64,000 nt of DNA, taken from the NCBI GenBank assembly GCA_947623455.1, contig OX392528.1:62001-126000 (forward strand), given 5' to 3'. Under the pieces are notes generated by a model, which was not told the DNA's origin, made no database searches, and worked only from the letters and a program-made list of their open reading frames with translations. This document shows positions 34,114 through 45,400 of this stretch, one piece after another (the stretch's first letter is position 1; each line of letters begins with the position of its first letter). This DNA is from Mimachlamys varia (lineage: Eukaryota; Mollusca; Bivalvia; Pectinida; Pectinidae). A program made the position numbers and the translations under genes.

Positions 34114-34439
34114 ACAAAAGCACTTCCGCTATATGAGCACCGATGCAAGTGACATTATTTTTGGAACACCCCTCGTATGTTTGTTCATATGGAAGTGTAT
34201 GCACGTACATATGTATGTGTGTTTGTATTCATGTATGTATTTATGCATGCTTGCTGTTTGTGTGTACATACATAATGCAATGTGCTAATCTATATGTTTG
34301 CTTTTATATATCTAAATCTTAAGTTATGTTTGAGATGTTTATGTACTTCCAGGGAAAGAGCTTGTATAGGCCTTGCCTGTTGCTCAATGCCTTTAAATCA
34401 TATTGATTTAATAAAATATTTTGAAATGGAAAAAAAAAA

Positions 34440-35645
34440 CAAATAGCATACCTCAGTCCTTAAGAAGACCGTAAACCTAGACATATGAACAACCTACAAA
34501 TGCTACAATTAGGTTTAGAAAGAAATGGTTTTGAGTTCAATGGCAAATGGTACCTACAGACATCAGGGACAGCTATGGGCAAAACATTCACACCTAGTTA
34601 TGCAAACGTTTTTATAGTCAACTTTGAGACAGAAGCTTTAGCGAAATGTTCAAAACAACCCTTAGTTTATGTTTGGTTTTTACACGACATTTTTATCATT
34701 TGGACACACTCGAGAACAGAGTTTGATGAATTTTTCAATACTATCAACAACCACCATCCATCCATTAAGCTTAAAGCTACCATTAGTGAAAATTCCATTG
34801 ATTTTCTCGACACCACAGTTTTCAAAGGACCAAAATTCGAGGAGACAGGTAAATTAGACATTAAGGGTTTTTTTCAAACCCATGGATTCACACCAACTGC
34901 TTTATAAGAAATCATTCCATCCCAAACATTCCTTTAAGGGCATCATAAAGTCTTAAATCATCCGTTTTTATAGAATCTGCACTCAAGAATCTGATTTTAA
35001 CAATGCAGTAAGCATATTATTCAAAGCACTCAGAAAACGCAACTATTCCTATATATTTCTCCGTACGATTAAAGGTGAGACCTTAGCAGAACTAAACCCA
35101 AGAATTGGCAACATAGTTGAACCTTGTGGAGCAAAGAGATGCGCCACATGCCCTTTTTTTAATGTAGCAACCCTTTTCGAAGTTCAAACACCTCCAAAAT
35201 TTATCTCATCAAACAAGATCTAGACTGTAATTCTAAAATGTCATTTATTTGATAACCTGCAAAAAATGCCAAATCCAATATGTAGGACAAACCTCCTTGA
35301 CTATCAGAGACAGATTCACCCGTCACCGTTTCGATATTAGACACAAAATCGACAAACCCGTATCGAATCACTTTAATCAGGCGGACCACGATTTAGAACA
35401 TGTTCGAATCATTAAAATAGAACAAGTTTCGAGTCATTTACAATTAGACGAACGCAAACAATTTTGGATTGACAAACTTCAAACCATGACACCAAAAGGT
35501 ATTAATGAAAATAACGTCTCCAACAACAACATCTTGCCATTCGTTATCACCTACAATTCGACAGCCAATGTAGTGAGTCGAAAGATTAGAAATCATTACA
35601 ATGAATTACAGTCCAACAATCAAGATGTTTTAAACACAAACTAGT
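34440..35645 (+). mobile_element. Penelope-like element: RT fragment plus GIY-YIG endonuclease
   Basis: The RT part (34485-34907) has FNGKWYLQTSGTAMGKTFTP and YANVFIVNFETEALAK. LHDIFIIW replaces the usual DDI with HDI, so one catalytic Asp is lost, and NHHPSIKLKA and IDFLDTTVF follow. Beyond the stop, the protein resumes in other frames (SFHPKHSFKGIIKS, then PCGAKRCATCPF, a Cys motif typical of these elements). The last frame (35249-35644) carries a GIY-YIG-type nuclease start: ITCKKCQIQYVGQTSLTIRD with RDRFTRHRFDI and HFNQADHDLEH. Penelope-like elements combine these two domains. The RT N-terminus is missing, and the copy starts right after the poly-A of the outer LINE. Confidence 0.8.
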
Positions 35646-35784
35646 AACTGCTTATCGCAAAAACAAAAACTTACAAGACATGTTGGTTCGTAGTAGACTT
35701 AAGTCAGACTTATAGACTCTTATGGTTAGGGTTAGTGCAAAAGGGATTAAACCCTTATCCCTAACCCTAATCATAGACCTAAAC
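35646..35784. repeat. TTAGGG/CCCTAA hairpin between two elements
   Basis: GGTTAGGGTTAGTGC and TATCCCTAACCCTAATC form an inverted pair around AAAGGGATTAAACCC. No gene is present. Confidence 0.5.
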
Positions 35785-36625
35785 CAGCAGTCGGTTGATG
35801 CGAAAGCTCTTATGAGGGATGGAGCATATCGATAACTTTATCGATGATATCCTTATCTATACGGATACGTGGGAGGAACATATGGACATCCTTCAAGATC
35901 TCTTCAAGCGTCTACGTGAGGCGGGGCTTACTGCAAGGCCAAGTAAATGCGCCATAATATTCGGGAGTTTACCTTGCCTAGGACACATTGTGGGAAACGG
36001 CAGGTTACAACTTGAGGAATCCAAAGTAATGGCCAATGAAAATGCACCAAGACCAACTACGAAGAAGCAGGTACGATCATTCCTTGGATTGGCCGGATTT
36101 TACAGAAGATTTATCGCAAATTTTGCCGCAATTGCTGTTCCCTTGACAGATCTGACAAAGAAAGGGAATCCTGTCCAAGTCAAATGGGAAACGAGTCATG
36201 AGATAGCTTACACGACTCTGAAGAGGTTGCTAACGGTAAAACCTGTTTTGAAGTTACCGGATCTTGATCAGGAGTTCATTCTACGCACTGAAGCCTTTGA
36301 CACCGGTTCGGGTGGGGATTTTTTTCAAGAAGAAAATTGTCAGAAGATGCCAGTGGCAGACGCAAGTCGAAAGCTTCTACCGAGGGAGAAGAATTATGCC
36401 ATTGTAGAAAAGGAGTGTTAAGCAATAGTGTGGGCAGTGCAAAAGTTTGAGCCATGTATATATGGAAGGAATTTATCCTAGAGACTGACCATCAGCCTCT
36501 CATCTGTGTGTACCGTTCGAAGACGGTCAATGCGCTGGGCACTTCTCCTGGAACCATACCGACTCAGAATTAGGGCCATCAAAGTTGAAAACAATGTCGG
36601 AGCGGACCACCTCAGCAGGAATTAG
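35785..36625 (+). pseudogene. Ty3/gypsy-type RT and RNase H, 3' half of a second LTR element
   Basis: The RT starts just before the catalytic motif (FIDDILIYTDTWEEH). GHIVGNG, VRSFLGLAGFYRRFIANFAA and PLTDLTKKG follow, then RNase H (DASRKLLPREKNYAIVEKEC, LETDHQPL and GADHLSRN). Stops or shifts: TGA near 35813, TAA at 36419-36421 and a frameshift near 36455. The first RNase H Asp is damaged (LRTEAFDTG instead of a TDAS-type motif). The frame ends with TAG at 36623-36625 immediately after the RNase H C-terminus. Only 64 bp separate it from the LTR, so no integrase follows. This fits the same Gmr1-like order or a deletion. Confidence 0.82.
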
Positions 36626-36689
36626 GAACATATATGGTTCGTGATTTGGACTGAAACTGTGAACATTTTCCCATGGAACGAGGGGATAA

Positions 36690-38065
36690 TGTAACGCACG
36701 CATATTTGTTTACGTTTATATATATCGGTCTTGTGTGTGTTATTATATCACGTGGTGTATGTGAGTAAGCTAGAGTGTAGAAGACCGAGCGTTCATGCGA
36801 GAACCAACGTGGATTTGTTGTTGTCCACTTATCAGGTAGTTTTATGCCCTTTTCCATCAGAGGTTGATCCATGTAGGAAGCCCAGACAGCAGACCGGGGT
36901 AAGTATTCTTTCTATCATCCGTAATTTATTGTTGAAATGGTTATTTTAATGCCATATTTATTGTGTCACGGTTACCGGTCAAGCCATTTATCTATCGATG
37001 CGGGCGGTCCAGTCATGCGTAACTATTTGTTGTTATCGGAGGCAGGTGTTTATGTGCATGTAATGTTGTAACAATAATATATTATTAGAAATATTCATTG
37101 TATGTCTTTAAATAGACTATGTATAAGTAAATTCGTTGTTATACTTATGTCAAGTATCATTCGTAGTTTTGTTCGAGTGGAATTTGTATGGAAGCCCTGA
37201 GTTATCATTATGTGTGTATGTGATATCGTGAATGCGCGCAGGTAAAAAATATACGGAAGCCCGTAGCTAGCGCACGTTGTATGATTGTGTTATAATGTAA
37301 ATATTGGAAAACAGTTATTTATGAAGATTTTGGATAATAAGATGTTAACAACAGTTTAGGATTAATTAGTGTTAATATCAGAAATTATTTAGGAATAACT
37401 TGTAAATGTAACGATTAATGCAATCTAAAACATCAATGTACTGTATGGAAGAATGAGTGTTAATTCAATATTTTTTGTACGTTTATAGCTTCACATGATG
37501 GGTACATGATAACCGACTTCGGCAAGCCAGCAAGGAAAGACATGGCGACATATCTTGAGTAAGGCAGCACCAGGACCGACCATACAACTTAGATTGTCTT
37601 CAGGGTCAAGGTCAGCTGTAGAAAGATGTCCAGTCTACAGGCCGGCAGGAAGAGTTAGCCATCGGATATCACTTTGCCTCAGATTGGAGGAACACTGTAC
37701 TGGAGTACAAGACAAAGACGAGTATCTGTTCTATGTACTGTGTTCAGAAGCAAAGTCTTTGTTGAGAGAATTTGGGTAATTCTCAGGTTTGTTGAACCAT
37801 ATCGGGCGACAGGTACAGAGATACTGTGCAAGTTTTGATTGTCATCATTGGACACTGGTGCGTTGTGGGTCCCAGTTGTGAAGAGACGTTAGTTATTGGC
37901 CAAAGATTATTATTTGAATGGTAGTGAGAGTGACAGTGACTGTGGATGGTAGTAGGTATATATTTAGTTTTACTTATGTAAACATTTTTTATATATGTAT
38001 TTTGTCTTTGCTCTGGTTATTCCTGTGTCTATTTCTTGAATGTACGAAGCTCGTCCTGCGTTACA
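36690..38065 (+). repeat. LTR of the second LTR element, 1376 bp
   Basis: It starts TGTAACGCA and ends TGCGTTACA, a 9-bp inverted repeat with TG...CA ends. It follows a purine-rich GAACGAGGGGATAA. TTTATATATATCGG near 36715 could be the TATA region. Its partner LTR is not in the window, because the element is 5'-truncated, so the boundary rests on the inverted ends. Short frames inside it (36731-36949, 37555-37779) have no recognisable product. Confidence 0.65.
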
Positions 38066-38999
38066 CTATCTACATTTCATTTTTGTATATTTCTTCAAAC
38101 TAGATATGGTTTTCAAACGACCCTTATTGTACACAAATAAACATACTTTTTTCATGTACTGGAACCGTAGTTTTTCATACCATACACAACTCGTCAAGGT
38201 CTCAAAATGAAGATGAGAGATACCGCCAAAAAATGTGATGGGTTAGGGTAGGGTTTCTTGACGTCCAGTTTTTACTTCAATGGATTGATACCCAGCACAG
38301 TGACTATTGTTCACGGCACACTATACTATAACGTCCAGTTTTGCCTTCATAACGGTCATACGTTATACAATTAGTATAAGTTCACTTTGTCAGAAACAGG
38401 CCAGGTAAACGCTGATCACTCATCAATATTTGTTTTTTACCTCTTTTGAGACCAACACATTTTTACCAATCTATTAGTCATCAAAAAACTTAGTTATGGT
38501 AATACCAATTTGAAAAACTGAATTGAATCTTTATTGATATGACGAGCTATTTATATAAACAATGTTCCTTATTCCATACGAGCCTTCCGGATCATTTTCT
38601 TAATTTTTATTAACCTATTTTAGCAAATCGCATTTACCAAGAGACGCGCACAACGGGGAGAACGACTGATAAATCAGTCAAATTTGCATAGCATGGATGA
38701 ACATATGCAAATTGTGTGAGTACAATTAAATGAAGCAACATCTCAAAAATATTTTTACAAAGTAAAGAAAGTTTTATTTTTACTTTTTTATATTATATTA
38801 CAAAATGTGTATGCCAATATGTAAACAAAATAAATAACGAAGATCTGCCTTTTTATTGTTTTATTTGATACATAAATTGCTTGTCTATGTTATATGTCCA
38901 AGATAACAAACTTACAGCAAAGCCATATTAATAAGCATGATTCTAAAAACCGTCAAATGTTTCCGTTAGAACATGTTTTGAATATACTACTTGCTCATT
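38066..38999. other. 3' flank of the C1q gene with poly-A signals
   Basis: No coding sequence. On the minus strand AATAAA occurs at 38857-38852 and overlapping at 38865-38860, about 140-150 bases after the C1q stop codon. These are good candidates for the transcript end. The rest is AT-rich. Confidence 0.5.
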
Positions 39000-39424
39000 C
39001 TAGCCAACGATTGGTTGGTATTGAGGAAATGGAGCTACTAGATATCCCGAGAAAGTACAGTACACCTCATCATACCTGCCAAATAGTCCGGAAGTACCTC
39101 TCACACTTACATACACCTGGTCACCCGCAAGGAGGGAAAGCGTGGCAGCATTACTTCCGGCGGAATAAGAGTTTGTATCAAACGCATATGCGGAGGTGAC
39201 GTATTTATAATTGTGGTAAAGATCAAGGTAAAGTGCTTGTCCATTTTGTGAAAGACCATGAAAATGGAATATGTATACTCCGTGTAATTTGGCAGTGAAT
39301 ACTTTTGTATTCATGTCAAAGGCTGTCCCGTAGTTTGTGTAGAGACGATCATAAGGCACCTTGGAATGCGCTGGTAAATTGATGTCGTGTGTTAATCCAA
39401 CAGTAAACGCCATTTCTTCAAATT
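39000..39424 (-). CDS. C1q gene last exon: third C1q domain and stop
   Basis: The acceptor TTGATTTACAG is followed at 39424 by AATTTGAAGAAATGG. The first two bases complete a codon begun with G in the previous exon. The domain runs from MAFTVGLTHDINLP through FTAKLHGVYIFHFHGLS (the conserved G-Y-F-H strand), LYHNYKYVTSAYAF and LSLLAGDQVYVSV to YCTFSGYLV. A 12-residue tail with a Pro/Gln-rich end follows, then the stop at 39000. At about 135 residues this is a complete C1q domain in a single exon. A plus-strand frame over it is a shadow. Confidence 0.9.
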
Positions 39425-42400
39425 CTGTAAATCAATAAGTTTGATATCAAATGCGGTATAAATCTCTCGGAATTCTATACGTCAGCATGCTAGACCAATA
39501 TCACGCACAAATCATCATTTTATGAGCTGTATTGTACACCCAATTATATTTCTTCGCTATCCCTAAAATTCTCGCTGTTTGTTTTTGACAAAAATAAATG
39601 TCTTAACTTTATTTTAGAGATATAGATCTACCATTACATGTAAATCAGTATCGATTAGCTATAGGTTTGAAAAAAAAACACCTTGTTATACGTCAATGTA
39701 TGAGTTTATAGATATATATGTATTTATTGTTGTGTTCAGTCATGTGTATAATATCACATGTGTCTGAGTGAACGTTAAAAAAAGGTGCAGCTCTGTACAA
39801 TGTACATACATGTGTTTTAATTGATTTGTATTATTCTTTTATATGGATGCTGTTGAAGTGTCCCAGAAAGAAAAAGAGAATCAAGTTAAAAACGACAGTT
39901 GGTAATGAGATGGATGTGTGACCATCACAGATGACACAGTGTAACCTGTAAAAGTTTTAGCACATCACTGATTTTATTATTAAAAGTTTGGAAATATTTA
40001 CATGTTATGAAGAAATGTTCATTATCTTCAAATTTGTTACATAGATTACACTTTGGGGTATCGCTTTCACAGTGTATTTTCTATTGGTGTGGAATTCGGT
40101 TTGATGCAAGAATTTTGATTAATAGTTTCCATTTGAATTCTTTCAATTCATTATTTTCTAAATAATGAAACATAAAGTCATTTGTATTCCTTAAAGAGTA
40201 ACTGTCATTATATTAAAATTGTATGAATCTTATAACGACTGGTTATTGGTAGAGAGTCTTGTATTCAAGAATATGACACTGATTATATGTCAAGGCTGTA
40301 CGTAGTTCACTAATGACCCTTCTGATAATTGCAAGGTGTCATATGCACCAGGTGACCGTAATAAGTGGGAGGGGGTTCGGGAGTTGCACAGGTGTTCGGA
40401 ACAAGTGGTCATGATCACGTGAATGTTGTAAAATAAATGGAACATGAGCGAAATCCGGATGTTACCTGTTTTCAGGCACACACATCGAAATAGAAATCAA
40501 GAACAATTTATTTCGAATTCTGTTTGATAAAAAATAAGATTCATTCTTAAAAAGCCCCTGTGTTTTACTGACAGGACTTAGAAATGAACATGGACACCTT
40601 TCGAAAATAAGTTGATAAGATTACTTAATTGGTTTTAAAAATAAAATATGAAATACAGTTGTGGGATCGCACAACGTTACACGATGTGCGGTGTGCGCAC
40701 GATGGATGAACGGTGTTTGCACGATGTGAGAACGATGCGATCCTGGGCGATTATTTCTAATGCACACGTGGGCGCACGAAAAATTAACATTGTGCGATAA
40801 CAATCGTGGTAGGTGTAAAAAGAGAAATGGCTTAACACTTATTTACGGTTTCGCGCTACTTGTTTCAAGTATTTTTCTATATTTTAACTACATTCATTAG
40901 GTGATATTTCTATCTATATAATTCTTAAAATAAGCAATAGTCTTTTTGTAGTTTTTGAATCAAATCAAATAGACACATGTACACTTTCAACACATATTGA
41001 CAAGTTCTCATTCAGGCAACCCTAACCCTAACCCTATTGCCAGTTTTTACCAAGTTATACTTGTACATAGACCATATATGTAGATGTTTCTTGCCCGGGG
41101 CACTTACAACACTCGCCTAGGTGTTAAAACACATGCACAGTGGTGGGGAGGGAAGGGGACGGGGTGTTCAAATAACCAATTATAAGAGTCTATTTTGTTT
41201 TCATAACGGTCGCTCGGTAATGGCTGTCGTAGCGGATCGCCGGACACGGTACAGGAAAAACTCTGACATATTTTGTACTGTACCTGTTGGAGCTGAACCC
41301 GCACTTGACTGTCTCCTAGACACTATTATACTGTTTAATGTATATTGTAAAATTAACATTATCTTAATTAATATGACTTGAATTTATATAGTTTTTCGAC
41401 AAGAGGGTTCCATATTTTTTTTCATTCCGTAATATGTATCGACCAATTGTACCAAATCGTGCATGTGTGCGATGGAAATCGCACACATAAACGCACGATC
41501 TTTAGATCGCCCAGTTGGGCGCACCATGGGCGAACGATGTATTCACGATGAACGCACACATGTTTCGGTGCATTGTGCGTTACCAGAACTGTAATAGCTG
41601 TAATACAGACATAGTATGCATGTTTTCAACAGAATTTGTCAAAATGAATAGAAGAGTCAAAATTGAAATTTAAATAAAGAAAAATGTACTGTGTGACTTG
41701 ACGGCGGGTTCTTGAGATTTCAAAATGTACACTCGATAGTCTATGTTCCATTCAAAGTCGAGAACTAACTACAGATTTAGAGTACACATTTTGATTTGAA
41801 GTTGTAAAGAGGAAATAATAACCGCAACATACTCAACTATTAATTAACTGTTAATTTACACTTTGATAGTCTCCCCCCTCTAAAGTCAATTACTTGCTAT
41901 TTGAGTACCAAGTTACGTCTGAAGTTGGCACCGGCCATTATCGAACTGATCAGGTAGATTATTCCGCTTATCCAATTACGTAATATAATGGACACTAACA
42001 TGAGATGTACAATATTCAAAGGTATTATTATAAGATTCACTCTTGAATCATTGGATAAATGTTATGTATAACATTTTAAATGACACAGAGTATAACAATA
42101 TGAAAGCGCATATAGAAAATCTATATGGGTCCATTAAAATGCATTTGAACAATCGATAAACACTAAATTTATGAAAGGTTCAAAACAAAGTTATTTCAAG
42201 GATGATTTCAGATTTACTTGGTTGTAGGGGCGGGTGTTGTCGATGAAGCAGAAGACGTTTCCTCTTCCGGAACACGTAGTCTTCATTGTCTTGTTCTATT
42301 TAATGCTCCCCGTTTAGCATATGTTTTCCCTAGTTTAGGGTTAAGGTTAGGATGTAAAGATTTTCGATTCTTTTTTTAATTCAAAACGTGCTAGTTGATT

Positions 42401-45400
42401 AATTAAAGGGTCCATTTATATGTTATATAACTCCTTTATACAATGTGTCTTATTATATGTTGAGAAAACGTTTCCTTGATTAAGATTGTTTTTATTCGGC
42501 GGCCGCTAGGATTTACGTGTTAGCTACAGATGAACAAATTAGAAATGTTAAATTTCTCAAATATGATAATAAAAAAAACATTACATTAAGTATATTGAGG
42601 ATATTCAATGTTTGCCGTTTAATATCAAATATATTTTCCGAGTATTGCAGATTTTTTTATATTTTCACTCGTGCTACGCACTCGTGAAAAACTTTTTTTT
42701 TTAAATCTGCCATACAAGTGAAATATACTTGATATTAAACGGCAAACCATTGGATTTTCATTTTATTACATTTCCAAAGAGGCCTTAAATACTCTTATAA
42801 TTTTGATTTCTTTACTTGTCTACTTGAAAGTACCGATCGGGTACCATACTGTACTACTACACAGGTGATTGGGATAAGTTGATCGGAAAAGTTGAACCTT
42901 TCTCATCTTCCAATTCATTACTTATTAAATCCTGCAGTATCTCACCAATATCTACTTCTGTTGCCATTTCTTCGAGATCATCTTTAAGTTCTAGCAGACG
43001 ACGACAACAATGCCGAGTCTCCAATGTCAGGGAGCAATGGGGGAAGTTTGATTCGATCAAGGGGAACAACTCATACAAAAGTTCCGGTGTAATGTGAAAA
43101 AATTACCCTGGTTGAAAACTACCACCGTTGAATTCTACAGCGGGTCACTTTTTCACGGGACGAATCACAGAAATATCGAGCGAGGTAATTTTTCTACAGA
43201 TGACCGTGTAAGATTTCTACAGTGAAATAACGACAACGGGTAATTTTTTTTCAAGGAACACCTACAAACCCTTATATTACACTGCAAAATCTTATATTTT
43301 CACGGCAAAATCTTATATTTTCACTGCTCACCACTACAGGGAAAATATCAGTTTTATCAGTTTGATAATTTTCTATATTTTACAGGCACAAATGTAATAA
43401 AGCGTTATATAATTTTGCTATGCATTTTACTTTTTTGCTTGATATTGGGTGGATAATATACCTGTTGCTGGTTTTTCAGTTCCTGGCAGACTAAGTGAAA
43501 GGAGAGCACCAGAAAAGGTAGCATATACTTCGGTAGGTTTACCAAACATCTCAACGTCATTGCCGGGCCTCGCCTTGATGGTCACATGATCGTTCTGCAT
43601 CAGACGAAGGATAGCGGTGTTGCCGGCGTCTCCATACTCATTGGTAGTATAGGCGTAGGCCGCAAGCACATACTGGTCGTTGTTAAACAACTCTATCCAA
43701 ATTTTCTAAAAAATACAAATGTAAAATGGACTCGAATTGTTGGCTAATAATATGACGTGCAGTTAGGGTTAGGGTTACGGCCACGGCCGATTTGGTCTTT
43801 CAAAGTACATTCAGTACTATATGAAAGTGGATTTTGATAATTCATTTTCAATTTATGTGTTAAGAGCAGTGGTCAATGTTATTTATTTACACACTTTAAA
43901 AACCCTCTTTTCAACCATGCTTCTTATAACAAATGTTTTACCTTTGGTTCATTGGTTATTTTATAATATGGTTTCAATGTTTTTTATATGATCTCTGTAA
44001 CCTGCAAAGCTGATCAAGGTCAATAGTTTTTTTCAAACTTGACAGCTAATCACCTGGCTATTCTATTTCTCAAATATCAAGACCCTAGACCTTGATGAAT
44101 TTTGCAATAAGATTTGTTAAGCTTATAACCTAAATATTGACATTATCGAAAGCCGTAGGTTGGCCTCTGGGAATAAAATATTTCCTGGGGAAAGTGTTAG
44201 CAATTGCGTTCTCTCAATCGTACCAAAATATGGAACCAATGTCTCAATAGCTTTCCTAATATTTTGGTTAAGATAATTTTTTACTTTTTTTTTTTTAAAT
44301 ATTTGATCTCTATGACCTTGAATGTTTTTCAAGGACAACTTTTTTTTCAAATCTGATTGTCAGACATATTAGCACCATTCAGATTGAATATCAGGGCTCT
44401 TTACCTTGCAGAACTTGTGCTACCCAAAATAGCCCTTTTCAAATTTGACCCCTATTTAAAACTGGAAGTTGATTTTGCAAACAAGATTTCTTTTCAAATA
44501 GTTTGATTGGAAGTGTTCAGATAATGTTACTGACGAAATATCATCACTATACGTCTTCTGGAAATGACAAAAAAGGTCATTTAAAGCTTTTAAGAAAACA
44601 AACCCTTGTGTGTCAAGAGCATTCGTATTTTCAAACCTAATTAGCAATGACCTTCACATTATATTTGATATATCCAGGTTTTAAGCCTTGCAGAACTTGA
44701 GAAGACGTTTGTCAAATTTTCTACCTAAAATAACACTTTTCAACTTTGACCCAAACCAAATAACCGGATTGATAAGCTTACTACTAAGCTATACGATAAA
44801 CGCAATGACTTCAATTTTCCGATCGTGAACTTTCCATTTCTTGATAGTAACATCCCTGCCTCTCCAACCTATGGTGTTTACATGTCGCAGTTGATTCGAT
44901 ATGCTAGGGCTTGCTCTAAATATCGGGATTTTCGTGATAGATGTCGACTGCTTACAAACAAACTAACAACACAAGGATTCGAGAGATGCAAGTTGATCAA
45001 AACTATGGGCAAGAAATGGAAAGTTCACGATTTGATAATTGAAATCATCACGTTTATTGTATAGCTTAGTAGTAGGCTGTCGATGTTGGTCGTAGTTTGG
45101 GTTACAACAACCTTTCTCCACTCCTTTTGTCTCTCCCGCGATGTATTTCGAACTGTTTGGCCAGTTTCTAATTGTTTAAAGTATCTCGCACCTTGATTAT
45201 ATAGTAACATGCTTGACATTCCTTCACTCATTTCAGCTGTTTAGATACAATTTCTGGGACGTCAGGTCTCAGCAAACTACCTTTTGTAGGGAGGAGAGCT
45301 TGGTTCGACTAATTATCAGACGTTGAGCAGGACTACTTCCCATGGACTGGGGTGGAGTGTTTATAAAGTCAAGCAACGCTAGATATGGATCAGTTTTTGA

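Larger units (their letters stand above)
32763..34175. mobile_element. mariner transposon (Tc1/mariner, DD34D), 1413 bp
   Basis: Inverted ends start CGAGGGGTGTTCC on both strands and run for about 26 bp with one mismatch (CCATAAATAATGTCA against CCAAAAATAATGTCA). The target TA is duplicated at 32761-32762 and 34176-34177. The flanking TGTATG-rich sequence is the 3' UTR of the outer LINE. The element carries a transposase pseudogene and a 74-bp foreign insertion near its 3' end. Its length without that insertion (about 1.34 kb) is normal for mariner. Confidence 0.93.
17673..34438 (+). mobile_element. family-A LINE split by three later insertions
   Basis: The endonuclease-RT linker and first RT motifs lie at 17673-18823, and the rest of RT, the C-terminal region and the 3' UTR at 30909-32762 and 34176-34438. 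The two halves join at the codons for KNQSG. AAGAACCAATCTGG is present at both 18810-18823 and 30895-30908, which is a 14-bp target duplication around the inner L1-like element. The outer LINE also contains a MITE (17804-17956) and a mariner (32763-34175). Its 3' end (TTTGAAATGG then poly-A at 34430) matches the family-A copy ending at 2918. Its 5' end is truncated against the satellite. Confidence 0.85.

Noticed and set aside
37555..37779. 74-codon frame as an accessory gene of the LTR element
   Set aside because: It lies entirely inside the LTR, lacks a recognised domain and is short enough to be chance.
38894..39199. 101-codon plus-strand frame
   Set aside because: Shadow of the C1q exon on the opposite strand.
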